Assembly (NCBI GenBank): GCA_002343845.1
Contig: DDSQ01000100.1
Coordinates: 1 to 18,661, forward strand
Direction of reading: 5' to 3'
Length of the DNA stretch: 18,661 bases
DNA from: Planctomycetes bacterium UBA2386
GTDB taxonomy: Bacteria; Planctomycetota; UBA1135; UBA2386
Shown: positions 7,564 to 15,262 of the stretch, in pieces
Layout: every line of letters starts with the position of its first letter
Numbering within the stretch: position 1 is the first letter of the stretch
The notes under the pieces: model-generated
Told to the model about the DNA's origin: nothing
Seen by the model: the letters and a program-made list of their open reading frames with translations, nothing else
The model's database searches: none
Translations under genes and position numbers: made by a program

Positions 7564-9058
7564 CGGGAACGGCTCGCCGCGGCGGTCGCTGGCCCGCGCG
7601 TTGTTCCTGGTCTTCGCGCCGCTGTGCACCGTCTTGGCCGCGGCGGCGGCCCTTCAGTTCTTCCTGGCGCGCACCATGCACCACGACGTGCGCAGGCTGT
7701 TCGAAGAGCTTCGCGAGGTGGCGAACGCCCGGACGCTCGTCGACGAGTTGCGCGGCGTAGCCACCTGGGTGCAGGCGGCACCGCTCGCGACCGCGGACAC
7801 GCAGCCACTCGTCATCGCCGACGTACGCCAGCATCACGACGCCGCGCGCACGACGCTGACGCGGTTCTCGACCCCCGACGATCCATCGCGACCGCTTCAC
7901 GACTCCGCCGAGCGGGGCATCACTGCACGCCTCGAAACCACGCTGCAGGCGATCGACGCCCGGCTGGGCAAGGCTCCGCTGCGCGAACTGCGCGATCAAG
8001 CGACAGCTGCGCGGCAGGACGCCATCGCCTTGACGGCCCTCGTCGACAACGAGATCCGCGAGATCGGCGGCCACCTCGACCAGCGCAGTGGCGACATGGC
8101 GCAGTTCCTGCTCCTGTGCGGGCTCGCGACGCTGCTGACGGTCGGAGGACTCGGCCTGTGGCTGCTCCGCCGCGTTCTGCGTCCCGTTCGCGCGCTGCGC
8201 CACGCCGCAGTGCGGTTCGGCGCCGGCGAGTGGGAAGCGCCGACGGCGGTGATGCACGACGATGAACTCGGGGATCTGGCGGTCACCTTCCACTCGATGG
8301 CCGAACGGCTGCGGCGCAATCAGAAGGACCTCGAGCAGCGCGTCGAGGAGCGGTCGAAGGAAGTCCTGCGCAGCGCCAAGCTCGCGCAGCTCGGCACGCT
8401 CGCCGCAGGGGTGGCCCACGAGATCAACAACCCGCTGGCCAGCATCGTCGCCGGCACCGATGGCATGCTCCGCGGCCTGGCGACGGGCACCGCAGCCGAC
8501 CCGGTCGAACTTCGCGAGTACCTGCAGTTGCTGCGCAAGGAGGCGATGCGCGCCCGCGACATCACGGCCCGCCTGCTGCGCTTCGCGCGCCAGGACCGGG
8601 GACAACGCGTGCCAGTGGACCTGACTGCCGAGGCACGCGAGGTCGCTGCGATGTTCCAGCATCAACTGCAGGACGCCGCCGTGGAACTGCGGTGGCGCGG
8701 CGACGGCGCGATGGCGACCACGGTTCTCGGCGATGCGTCGGAACTGCGCCAGGTGCTGTTCAACCTGCTGCGCAACGCACTGGATGTCAGTCCACGCGGC
8801 GGGGCGATCACGATCGAGTTGGCGCGCCGCGACGGCATGGTCGATCTGATCGTGAGCGACGAAGGCCCAGGCATCGCCGCCGGGGACTTCGAACGCATCT
8901 TCGAACCCTTCTTCACGACCAAGGAACCCGGCAAGGGCACCGGCCTCGGGCTCGCGATCGTGCATCGCATCGTGACCGGCCACGGCGGCGAAGTCCGCGC
9001 CGCCAACACCGGGCGAGGCGCCGCGTTCACCGTGCGGCTGCCAGCCGACGGCCGCTGA
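7502..9058 (+). CDS. Sensor histidine kinase, NtrB/ZraS-like, orphan
   Basis: With an ATG start at 7502 the product has 518 residues: membrane helix 1 (about 33-56), an extracytoplasmic helical domain of about 140 residues, membrane helix 2 (about 199-222), a HAMP segment, a short coiled coil, then a HisKA domain with AAGVAHEINNPLASI (phospho-acceptor His306) and a HATPase domain with the N box NLLRNALD (Asn425), G1 box DEGPGI (Asp453), F box FEPFFTTK and G2 box GTGLGL (479-484). All catalytic residues are intact. The start is uncertain: ATG at 7466 or 7502 overlaps the YceI gene by 62-98 bases, and a TTG at 7601 would avoid overlap but lies inside helix 1. No response regulator is encoded in the window. 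Its place in the operon suggests that it senses envelope or lipid state; that is inference. Confidence 0.92.
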   Translation: MHPPTSPSASTSPSGDHVRTDGNGSPRRSLARALFLVFAPLCTVLAAAAALQFFLARTMHHDVRRLFEELREVANARTLVDELRGVATWVQAAPLATADTQPLVIADVRQHHDAARTTLTRFSTPDDPSRPLHDSAERGITARLETTLQAIDARLGKAPLRELRDQATAARQDAIALTALVDNEIREIGGHLDQRSGDMAQFLLLCGLATLLTVGGLGLWLLRRVLRPVRALRHAAVRFGAGEWEAPTAVMHDDELGDLAVTFHSMAERLRRNQKDLEQRVEERSKEVLRSAKLAQLGTLAAGVAHEINNPLASIVAGTDGMLRGLATGTAADPVELREYLQLLRKEAMRARDITARLLRFARQDRGQRVPVDLTAEAREVAAMFQHQLQDAAVELRWRGDGAMATTVLGDASELRQVLFNLLRNALDVSPRGGAITIELARRDGMVDLIVSDEGPGIAAGDFERIFEPFFTTKEPGKGTGLGLAIVHRIVTGHGGEVRAANTGRGAAFTVRLPADGR

Positions 9059-10318
9059 TCATGGCCCGACGATCGCGGAGACCCGGTTGCTGATCGTCGC
9101 GCCGAGCGCGTTCGACTGGTCGTAGACCGCGATCTGGCTCTCGATGGTCGCGCCCGCGAGCGACAACGTCTCGGGGATCGGCAGCACGAACGTCGTGTTG
9201 CCCGCGCCGTCGGCGATCTGCACCGGCGTGTCGACGAACACGACTTCGAGCACGCAGCCTGGGGCTCCGTTCGACGTGAGGTCGAGGAACGTCGCCGCGA
9301 AGCCGATCACGTGCAGGGCGATGCCGCCGGCGTCGAGGTTGCTGCCGCGCACGGCGTAGGTGGTGCCGATCGCCGGCCGTTCGACGCGCAGCGGCGCGCC
9401 CGGGCCGACCAGCGTCGTCGCCACCGAGGCGACGCGACCGCCGCACCCGCCGGCATGCACGGTGACGCCGGCGGCCGGCCCGGCGTGGAGATCCAGGTAG
9501 TAGCGACCCCCGACGCTGCCAGCCCACCCGCGGATCGCGACCTGGTAGGTGCCCGCCGGCAGGCGCACGTCGAGCGGCGTGTCCCAGACGCCGTAGTCCC
9601 GCGCATGGAACGGGCCGGCCAGCAGGTTCGGCGGCGTGCTGCCGTCGAACAGGTAGAGCACCGGGTCGTCGGCGCGCGGCGTCAACGGATGCGTCGCCGT
9701 CGCCGCGAGGTTGGCGCGCACGAAGGTCTCGTTCGCGAGTTGGAACCGCCAGAAGTCCCAGTCCCCCGCCGCCCCGACGCTGGCCAGCACGCCGTTGCCG
9801 CGCACCGGCAGCGTCACGAACGTGGCGGTGCCGCCGCTGCGCGGGTCGTTGTTCTCCGGACCTTCGGCGACGATCGGCGGCACGGCGAAGGTCGTCGGCA
9901 CACTGGCCCGCACGTCGAGCACGTAGCTGCCGGAAGTCGCGGCGAACGCCCCGGCCTCGACGGCGACGTGGTAGGTGCCGGCCGGCAACGCACGGACGTG
10001 CAGCCGCGAGTAGCGCCCGCAGCCGACGCCGTCGTCGTTCGCAGCGAGCGGCGAACCCGAGCCATCGAGCAGCACGAGTCGCGTGTCGCCGATCTCGGTG
10101 GTCACGCCCGGGCCGGTCTCGAGCCGCAGATCGCGGGTGGCGACCAGCACCACGCGCCACCAGTCGCTGTCGGCGGCGTTCGCGAGCCCGCCGAGCGCTT
10201 CGCGGCCGATCGGCAGCACGGTCGCGGTCGCGACCGATGCGTTCGGCTCGGCACCCTCGGGCACCTGCTGCGCCGACGTGGCGCCGAGCAGCAGCAATGC
10301 AGCGAACCGGGGGACCAT
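9059..10318 (-). CDS. Secreted protein with two PPC-like beta domains, function unknown
   Basis: The 419-residue product has a signal peptide (about 1-17, ending TSAQQ) and no catalytic domain that I can recognise. Two pre-peptidase C-terminal (PPC)-like beta-sandwich repeats follow, about 23-138 and 150-282; each shows the D-x-D/W-F/W-R core (DSDWWRV, GDWDFWRF) and a LPAGTYxV strand near its end. A C-terminal module of about 130 residues ends in ALGATISNRVSAIVGP, a type of tail I associate with secreted planctomycete proteins. PPC domains are usually attached to secreted peptidases or surface proteins; here they stand alone, so adhesion or a structural role is possible. Its stop codon abuts the kinase stop with no gap. 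A -10-like TATCCT lies 10 bases before the ATG. Confidence 0.85.
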   Translation of the reverse strand: MVPRFAALLLLGATSAQQVPEGAEPNASVATATVLPIGREALGGLANAADSDWWRVVLVATRDLRLETGPGVTTEIGDTRLVLLDGSGSPLAANDDGVGCGRYSRLHVRALPAGTYHVAVEAGAFAATSGSYVLDVRASVPTTFAVPPIVAEGPENNDPRSGGTATFVTLPVRGNGVLASVGAAGDWDFWRFQLANETFVRANLAATATHPLTPRADDPVLYLFDGSTPPNLLAGPFHARDYGVWDTPLDVRLPAGTYQVAIRGWAGSVGGRYYLDLHAGPAAGVTVHAGGCGGRVASVATTLVGPGAPLRVERPAIGTTYAVRGSNLDAGGIALHVIGFAATFLDLTSNGAPGCVLEVVFVDTPVQIADGAGNTTFVLPIPETLSLAGATIESQIAVYDQSNALGATISNRVSAIVGP

Positions 10319-10328
10319 GGATCGGCGC

Positions 10329-10334
10329 AGGATA
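10329..10334 (-). promoter_or_regulatory. Possible -10 element for the PPC-repeat gene
   Basis: TATCCT on the minus strand (4 of 6 matches to TATAAT) ends 10 bases before the ATG at 10318. No -35 match and no Shine-Dalgarno sequence is visible in the short gap, which would fit a leaderless or very short-leader transcript. A hairpin of CGGCGC/GCGCCG type overlaps the same bases, so the call is weak. Confidence 0.25.
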
Positions 10335-10355
10335 CCCGCCCGCGCCGTCGCGCCG

Positions 10356-11984
10356 TCAGCGCCGTGGCCGCAACATCAGGATGCGCTGGTCCGGATCGAC
10401 GAACCACTCGTGGTCGCCGACGCGCAGCCGGCCGGTGCCGCCGGTCATCTCGACGCGCACCTCCTCACCGCGCAGACGCACCGGCACCGGCAGCGAGAAC
10501 GGCCGATCCCCGGGCACCTGCCAGCGCAGCACCAGATCCCCGGCGACCACCTCCCTGGCCAGCGTCGGCAGACCGGCGGACCGCACGTAGACCTCGAAGA
10601 ACCAGCCCAGGTCCTCACCCGCCAGTTCGCTGCACAGCCGCACGAAGTCGTCGGTGTCGGCGAAGCGCACCTGCGAGCCGTCGGTCGCCTTCGCCGCCGC
10701 CTCGGTCGGGTAGCAGAACTGCCGCAGCGCCGTGAAGAACCGCTGGTCGCCGAGCAGCCAGCGCAGCGTGTGCAGCACGTGGCTGCCCTTGTAGTAGAGG
10801 TCGTTGCTGCCGCCGGCGAAGTAGATCTGCGCGCTGGTCTTGCTCTCGCGCGGCGCGATCGGCGAACGGTTGCCGTGCCGGTACTTGCCGATCTCGTCGG
10901 CATAGGCCTGCTTGCCGAACCGCCGCTCGCGGTAGAGCGGCTGCATGTAGGTGCCAAAACCCTCGTGCAGCCACATGTCCTTCCAGTCGCTGCAGGTGAC
11001 CAGGTTGCCCCACCACTCGTGCGCGAGTTCGTGGTTGTGCAGCCAGTCGTACTGCTCGTCCCGGAAGCCGTTGCCGTAGGCGATGATCGTCTGGTGCTCC
11101 ATGCCGAGGTGCGGGGTCTCGGCGATCCCGTACTTCTCGGCGCGGAACGGGTACGGCCCGAGCAGTTCCTCGAACACGCGCAGGTGGTCCCGGAACTGCG
11201 GGGCGCAGCGTTTCGCGCGCTCGACGCTCTCCGGCAGCACCCACAGCACGAACGGCATCACGGTGCCGTCGATGCAGGTGTAGGAGTCCGCGATCTCGAC
11301 GTACGGCGCGATGTTGAGGGCGATGTTGTAGTTGGCGATCGGCTGCTGCGTTCGCCAGTGGAACGTCGTGCGTTCGCCGCTCGTCGCTGGTTCGCCGACG
11401 AGCACGCCGTTGCTCGCGAGCACGAGCCCCTTCGGGATCGTGCAGACGAGGTCGAAGCCGTCGGGCTTGTCGGACGGGTGGTCCTTGCACGGCCACCACA
11501 GGTCGGCCCCCTCGCCCTGGCAGCTCGTCGCGATCCACGGCGCGCCGTCCTTGGTGGTCTTCCAGGTGAAGCCGCCGTCCCAGGGTGGGTTCTTGGCGAC
11601 GCGCGGCGCGCCGCCGTAGCGCACCGCGACCTCGAACAGAGCGCCAGCGGCGATGGCGGGCTCGGGAGTGACGAGGATGCGGCCGGGCACCCGCTCGAAC
11701 TTCGCCGGCTTGCCGTCGACGGTCACGTCGTGCACCGACAACGCCGCATCGAGGTCGAGCCCCAGCGTCGCCGCCGGCGCCAGCAGCGAGGCGCGCATCG
11801 TCAGGGTGCCGGCGATCGACTTGGCGGCGACGTCGACGTCCAGTTCGAGGCGGTAGTGCCGCACGTCGTAGCACGCCTGGTCCGCGCGCAAGGGGCCGCC
11901 CGAGACGTTGCGTGGCTCCTGGGCCACCACCTCGGCCAGGAGCAGCGCGACCAGGAACACGGGACGGCGCCACGAGTCGTTCAT
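10356..11984 (-). CDS. Secreted M1-family zinc aminopeptidase
   Basis: A 542-residue metallopeptidase with an N-terminal signal peptide (MNDSWRRPVFLVALLLAEVVAQ). An N-terminal beta domain is followed by the catalytic domain: the substrate-anchoring loop GMEHQ (294-298, the local version of GAMEN), the zinc site HELAH (His318, Glu319, His322) and the third ligand Glu341 in WLHEGF, spaced exactly HExxH-x18-E. A later YYKG probably supplies the transition-state Tyr. It should remove N-terminal residues from peptides outside the cytoplasm. The chain stops soon after the catalytic domain with only a small beta domain and lacks the large helical C-terminal domain of PepN. The ATG at 11984 is preferred over an upstream in-frame ATG at 12008 because it begins at the signal peptide. 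TAGAGT lies 8 bases upstream. Confidence 0.95.
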   Translation of the reverse strand: MNDSWRRPVFLVALLLAEVVAQEPRNVSGGPLRADQACYDVRHYRLELDVDVAAKSIAGTLTMRASLLAPAATLGLDLDAALSVHDVTVDGKPAKFERVPGRILVTPEPAIAAGALFEVAVRYGGAPRVAKNPPWDGGFTWKTTKDGAPWIATSCQGEGADLWWPCKDHPSDKPDGFDLVCTIPKGLVLASNGVLVGEPATSGERTTFHWRTQQPIANYNIALNIAPYVEIADSYTCIDGTVMPFVLWVLPESVERAKRCAPQFRDHLRVFEELLGPYPFRAEKYGIAETPHLGMEHQTIIAYGNGFRDEQYDWLHNHELAHEWWGNLVTCSDWKDMWLHEGFGTYMQPLYRERRFGKQAYADEIGKYRHGNRSPIAPRESKTSAQIYFAGGSNDLYYKGSHVLHTLRWLLGDQRFFTALRQFCYPTEAAAKATDGSQVRFADTDDFVRLCSELAGEDLGWFFEVYVRSAGLPTLAREVVAGDLVLRWQVPGDRPFSLPVPVRLRGEEVRVEMTGGTGRLRVGDHEWFVDPDQRILMLRPRR

Positions 11985-11992
11985 GCGGCGGC

Positions 11993-11998
11993 ACTCTA
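11993..11998 (-). promoter_or_regulatory. Possible -10 element for the M1 aminopeptidase gene
   Basis: TAGAGT on the minus strand (4 of 6 matches to TATAAT) ends 8 bases before the ATG at 11984. There is no good -35 match and no Shine-Dalgarno sequence. If real, it implies an almost leaderless transcript and a transcription start separate from the epimerase gene upstream. Confidence 0.25.
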
Positions 11999-12030
11999 CG
12001 CACGACACCGCCGCCGTGCAGGCGCGGCGA

Positions 12031-12999
12031 TCAACGCTGCGTTCGCCAACGCTGCACCAGGTCCTTCGCGGCGCCCGCCCACTCGGGCCACGCGAAGCGG
12101 AACCCGTGCGCGAGCAGGCGCCCGGGCACGACGCGGCGGCTCTTCAGCACGAGCTCCGTCTCGGTGCGCAGCAAGAACGCGCCGACTTCGAGCATCCAAC
12201 GTGTCGCCGGCAGACCCAGGCGCGTCCCCCATGCGCTGCGCAACGCCCGCAGGAAGTCGGCGAACGGCAGCGGTGCGGGCGCTGCGATGTTGACCGGTCC
12301 GGCGATCTCGTGGGCGATCAACCAGCGCACCGCGCTCACGAAGTCGTCGCCGTGGATCCACGACACGAACTGCCGCCCGTCGCCGGGGGTGCCACCGAGG
12401 CCGAACCGCACGAGCCGCAAGAGCACGTCGAAGATGCCGCCGCGATCGGGCGTCATCGTCATCGCCGAACGCAGCAGCACGAGCCGCGTACGCGGCAGCG
12501 GACGTTCCTGCGCTGCCGCCTCCCAGGCCTTGGCGACGTCGATCGAGAACCGCCAGGTCGCGGGCACCGACGGCTCGTCGCCGCCGAGCACGCCGGTCGC
12601 TTCGTCGTTCGCCGCATCGTGGCGGTGCGCGTAGATCGTCGCCGTGCTCGCCTGCAGCCAGACGCGCGGCGGTCGCCGCGCCGCCGCGATCGCCGCCCCG
12701 AGAGCGCGCGTGCTGTCGACGCGCGACCGCAGGATCGCCGCGCGGTTGCTCGCCGTGTAGCGACAGTCGACGGAACGCCCGGCGAGGCCGATCACGACGT
12801 CGGCGCCTTCGAGTTCGTGGGCCCAGGCCCCGAGGTCCCCGCCCGCGACGAACGCAGCACCGGCGTCCCAGGTCGCGGTGCGCCACGGCACGCTGCGCGG
12901 CGTGCGCCCGAGTTCGACGACTTCGTCGCCGGTGGCAAGGAACGCACGCGCCAGCAGCGTGCCGACCTGGCCGGAGCCGCCTGGAATCACGACCTTCAT
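12031..12999 (-). CDS. TIGR01777-family NAD(P)-dependent epimerase (YfcH/SDR39U1-like)
   Basis: A 322-residue extended short-chain dehydrogenase. The dinucleotide-binding motif is IPGGSGQVG at the N-terminus (Gly7, Gly10, Gly13). Other hallmarks of the TIGR01777 group are GLAGRSVDCRYTASNRAAI, the RSRVDSTRAL segment, QASTATIYAHRHD, and SWIHGDDFVSAVRWLI, with a C-terminal DUF1731-like tail (LPATRWMLEVGAFLLRTETE). The group is named after sugar epimerases but its natural substrate is mostly unknown; some members accompany cell-division or tetrapyrrole genes. The ATG at 12999 gives the expected N-terminus; an open frame reaches 13140 but would run through the divergent promoter region. It is divergent from the aminotransferase gene and upstream of the M1 peptidase gene on the same strand with a 46-base gap. 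Confidence 0.9.
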   Translation of the reverse strand: MKVVIPGGSGQVGTLLARAFLATGDEVVELGRTPRSVPWRTATWDAGAAFVAGGDLGAWAHELEGADVVIGLAGRSVDCRYTASNRAAILRSRVDSTRALGAAIAAARRPPRVWLQASTATIYAHRHDAANDEATGVLGGDEPSVPATWRFSIDVAKAWEAAAQERPLPRTRLVLLRSAMTMTPDRGGIFDVLLRLVRFGLGGTPGDGRQFVSWIHGDDFVSAVRWLIAHEIAGPVNIAAPAPLPFADFLRALRSAWGTRLGLPATRWMLEVGAFLLRTETELVLKSRRVVPGRLLAHGFRFAWPEWAGAAKDLVQRWRTQR

Positions 13000-13102
13000 C
13001 CGCTCAGGAACGGCCCCCCGCCCCCGCGAATTGCTCGCCCGTCGGGTTCGCTCGCCGTCGGCCCCGCCCGCTCGCGGCGATGGAACGCACAGGGTGCCGC
13101 CG

Positions 13103-13108
13103 TATGGT
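13103..13108 (+). promoter_or_regulatory. Possible -10 element placing transcription start at the aminotransferase GTG
   Basis: TATGGT (4 of 6 matches to TATAAT) lies 6 bases before the GTG at 13115; TGGAAC sits 16 bases upstream as a poor -35. The spacing would put the transcription start at or next to the start codon, which fits a leaderless message and supports the GTG at 13115 over the ATG at 13139. It is inference from one short motif. Confidence 0.3.
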
Positions 13109-13114
13109 GCGCGC

Positions 13115-14281
13115 GTGGTCCTGCGCCAGTTCCCACCCATGGGGGTCTACGAGACCCTGTTCCGCTTCGCCGAGGTCAGCCACAAGTACATGGGCGATCC
13201 CGGCACCCATCCGTGGGCGCAGGGCTTCCCGCTGACGACGCAACTGCCCGGCGGCCCGAGCCTGCCCGACTCGATCGCGATCACCGCGACCGATCGCATG
13301 TACCCGAAGGCCGACGGCCAGCCGCCGCTGCGCGAAGCGATCGCCGCGTACTACCGTCGCTTCCACGGCGCGAAGATCACCGCCGACCACGTCGCCGTGT
13401 TCGCCGGCGGGCGGCCGGGGATCTGGGCGATCCTCGCGTTCCTGCTCGAGGACTGGCAGTGCACGATCGAGGAGACCGAGTACACGCCGTACTGGGACGC
13501 GTTGAAGCTGCTGCGCCGCCCCACCGTGCTGATCCCGAGCAACCCGGGCAACAACTTCCGGCCGACCCTCGCCGACCACCCGACCGCCGACCACACGCTG
13601 CTGATCAAGAGCAACCCGTGCAACCCGACCGGGGTGACGTGGAGCGGCAAGGAGCTGCAGCAGCTCGTTCGGCACTACAGCGATCCGCGCCGCGCGGCAT
13701 TGGTCGACGAGGCCTACGAGTTCTTCCACGCCAGCGACAGCGTCAGTGCGCTGCGGTACGTCGACGACATCGACGCCACCAACCTGTTCCTCAGCGGTGC
13801 CGCGACCAAGGGCCTGCAGGTGCCCGGCATGCGCATCGGCTGGATCGTCGCGGCGAAGAAGCACATCGAGATCTTCCGCAACTTCAGTTCGATCGCGATG
13901 GGCGGCGTGTCGCGCGCCTCGCAGCTCTACGTCACGCAGCTGCTGCAGCCCGAACGGGTCGCCCAGGCGCGCCAGGCGGTCGCGACGTTCTACGGCAGCC
14001 AACGCAAGCGCTATGGCGAGGGGCTGCGCAACCTCGGCTTCGAGCTGTTCACCGGCGACGGCGGCTTCTACCACTGGGGACGGCTGCCGAAGGGACTCAC
14101 CGGCGATGCGTTCAACGAACGGCTGATGAAGCACGACGCCGCGATCCTGCCCGGCCGGCTCTGCGACATGGCGCGCCGCGGCGACCACGGCCCGCTCGGG
14201 AGCTTGGTGCGCTTCTCGTTCGGGCCGTTGACCGCGGACTCGTACGAGAACGACCTCGCGATCATGGCCCGCTGCTTGTGA
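13115..14281 (+). CDS. PLP-dependent class I/II aminotransferase
   Basis: A 388-residue fold-type I aminotransferase. Visible landmarks are NPCNPTG (167-173), the pyridine-nitrogen Asp198 and Tyr201 in DEAYEFF, the Schiff-base lysine Lys232 in SGAATKGLQVPG, and a phosphate/carboxylate-binding Arg in the C-terminal VRFSFGPL. It should transfer an amino group between an amino acid and a 2-oxo acid; the substrate cannot be read from the sequence. GTG at 13115 is chosen because the extra residues (VVLRQFPP) run smoothly into the conserved-looking GVYETLFRFAEV; the alternative is ATG at 13139, eight codons later. It is a single-gene unit, divergent from the epimerase and convergent with the dehydratase, and its stop codon forms part of a perfect hairpin. 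Confidence 0.92.
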   Translation: MVLRQFPPMGVYETLFRFAEVSHKYMGDPGTHPWAQGFPLTTQLPGGPSLPDSIAITATDRMYPKADGQPPLREAIAAYYRRFHGAKITADHVAVFAGGRPGIWAILAFLLEDWQCTIEETEYTPYWDALKLLRRPTVLIPSNPGNNFRPTLADHPTADHTLLIKSNPCNPTGVTWSGKELQQLVRHYSDPRRAALVDEAYEFFHASDSVSALRYVDDIDATNLFLSGAATKGLQVPGMRIGWIVAAKKHIEIFRNFSSIAMGGVSRASQLYVTQLLQPERVAQARQAVATFYGSQRKRYGEGLRNLGFELFTGDGGFYHWGRLPKGLTGDAFNERLMKHDAAILPGRLCDMARRGDHGPLGSLVRFSFGPLTADSYENDLAIMARCL

Positions 14282-14302
14282 CGGCGCGCGTCGGCGCCGT
14301 CA
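14279..14302. terminator. Perfect 9-bp hairpin between convergent genes, probable bidirectional terminator
   Basis: TGACGGCGC (14279-14287), loop GCGTCG, and GCGCCGTCA (14294-14302) are perfectly complementary. The outermost three base pairs are the TGA stop codon of the aminotransferase gene and the TGA of the dehydratase gene on the other strand. The arms are very GC-rich but no T-run follows on either side, so it is either a non-canonical intrinsic terminator or a 3'-end stabiliser. Confidence 0.6.
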
Positions 14303-15262
14303 GTCGGCGAGCAACGAGCGCAGCGTGACGAGCGGCACGTTGGCGCCGCAGACGACGACGGCGCTGCGGCGGCCGCGCGCGCGGGCGTCGGCGAGGCACG
14401 CGGCGATCGCGACGCCGGCTGCGCCTTCGACGAGCTGGTGTTCGTGTTCGAGCATGCCGCGCATCGCGGCGGCGATCGCGGCTTCGTCGACCTCGAGCCA
14501 ACGATCGACGAGTTCCCGGCACAGCGCGAACGTGAGCGCGCCCGGCTCGACGCCGCCGGCGGTGCTGTCGGACAACGTCGGCCCGCACGGCACGTCGACG
14601 ATGCGGCCAGCACGCACGCAGTCTGCCATCGCCGGCGACTGCGCCGGGGAGCAACCGACGAACTCGAGAGCGGGCCGGCGCGCCTTGCCGTAGGCCGCCA
14701 TGCCCGCCACGAGCCCCCCGCCGCCGACGGCGACGTAGACCGTCTGCACTTCGGGCCACTGCTCGAGCAGCTCCACCATCACGGTGCCCTGCCCGGCGAC
14801 GACGTCGGCATCGTTGTACGGCGACACGTAGCGGCGGCCGGTCGAGCCGGCGACGGCGCGCGCGTGCGCTTCGGTGTCGACGCAGTCGTCGCCGTGCACG
14901 TGCACGGTGGCGCCGCGCGCGGCGATGCGGGCGCGCTTCTCGGGCGGCGTGCTGCTCGGCACGAACACCGTCACCGGCACCGCGAGTCGTTGCGCTGCCG
15001 CCGCGAGTGCGAGGCCATGGTTGCCGGACGACGCGGCGACGACTCCGCGCGCGCGGTCGGCGGCCGGCATCGCCAGCAGCGCGTGCGAAGCCCCACGCAG
15101 CTTGAAGCTGCCGGTCGTCTGCACGTTCTCGAGCTTGCAGCGCACCTCGCCCCCGGTCGCCGCCGACAACCACGCCGAGGGCACGGTCGGCGTCTGGACC
15201 ACGATGCCGCGCAGGCGTTCGGCCGCGGCGGCGACGGCAGCGGCGAGCGCTTGCCGCGTCAC
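14300..15262 (-). CDS. PLP-dependent threonine/serine dehydratase (fold type II)
   Basis: A 320-residue fold-type II PLP enzyme. The Schiff-base lysine is Lys54 in TTGSFKLRGA, SSGNHG (78-83) is the substrate loop with the cofactor-contacting Asn, and GGGGLVAG begins at Gly180 and binds the phosphate. A late VVCGAN motif holds the residue facing the pyridine nitrogen. It should deaminate threonine to 2-oxobutanoate and ammonia, or serine to pyruvate. It ends without the C-terminal ACT regulatory domain of the biosynthetic IlvA (about 500 residues), so it resembles catabolic TdcB or serine racemase in length. The GTG at 15262 overlaps the upstream stop (GTGA). It is the last gene of the accC operon and meets the convergent aminotransferase gene at a hairpin. 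Family is certain; threonine versus serine preference is not. Confidence 0.92.
   Translation of the reverse strand: MTRQALAAAVAAAAERLRGIVVQTPTVPSAWLSAATGGEVRCKLENVQTTGSFKLRGASHALLAMPAADRARGVVAASSGNHGLALAAAAQRLAVPVTVFVPSSTPPEKRARIAARGATVHVHGDDCVDTEAHARAVAGSTGRRYVSPYNDADVVAGQGTVMVELLEQWPEVQTVYVAVGGGGLVAGMAAYGKARRPALEFVGCSPAQSPAMADCVRAGRIVDVPCGPTLSDSTAGGVEPGALTFALCRELVDRWLEVDEAAIAAAMRGMLEHEHQLVEGAAGVAIAACLADARARGRRSAVVVCGANVPLVTLRSLLAD

Noticed and set aside
10322..10352. Hairpin with CGGCGC/GCGCCG arms between the M1 peptidase and PPC-repeat genes
   Set aside because: A 6-bp stem with a 14-base loop and no T-run is common by chance at this GC content and overlaps the putative -10 element.
11985..12030. 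GCGGCGG...CCGCCGC inverted repeat before the M1 peptidase ATG
   Set aside because: Simple GC repeat with a long loop; not distinguishable from background.
9059..12999. Membership of the PPC, M1 peptidase and epimerase genes in the polyketide cluster
   Set aside because: They are on the opposite strand to the rightward arm, have larger gaps and no 4-base overlaps, and no functional link to lipid synthesis is visible.
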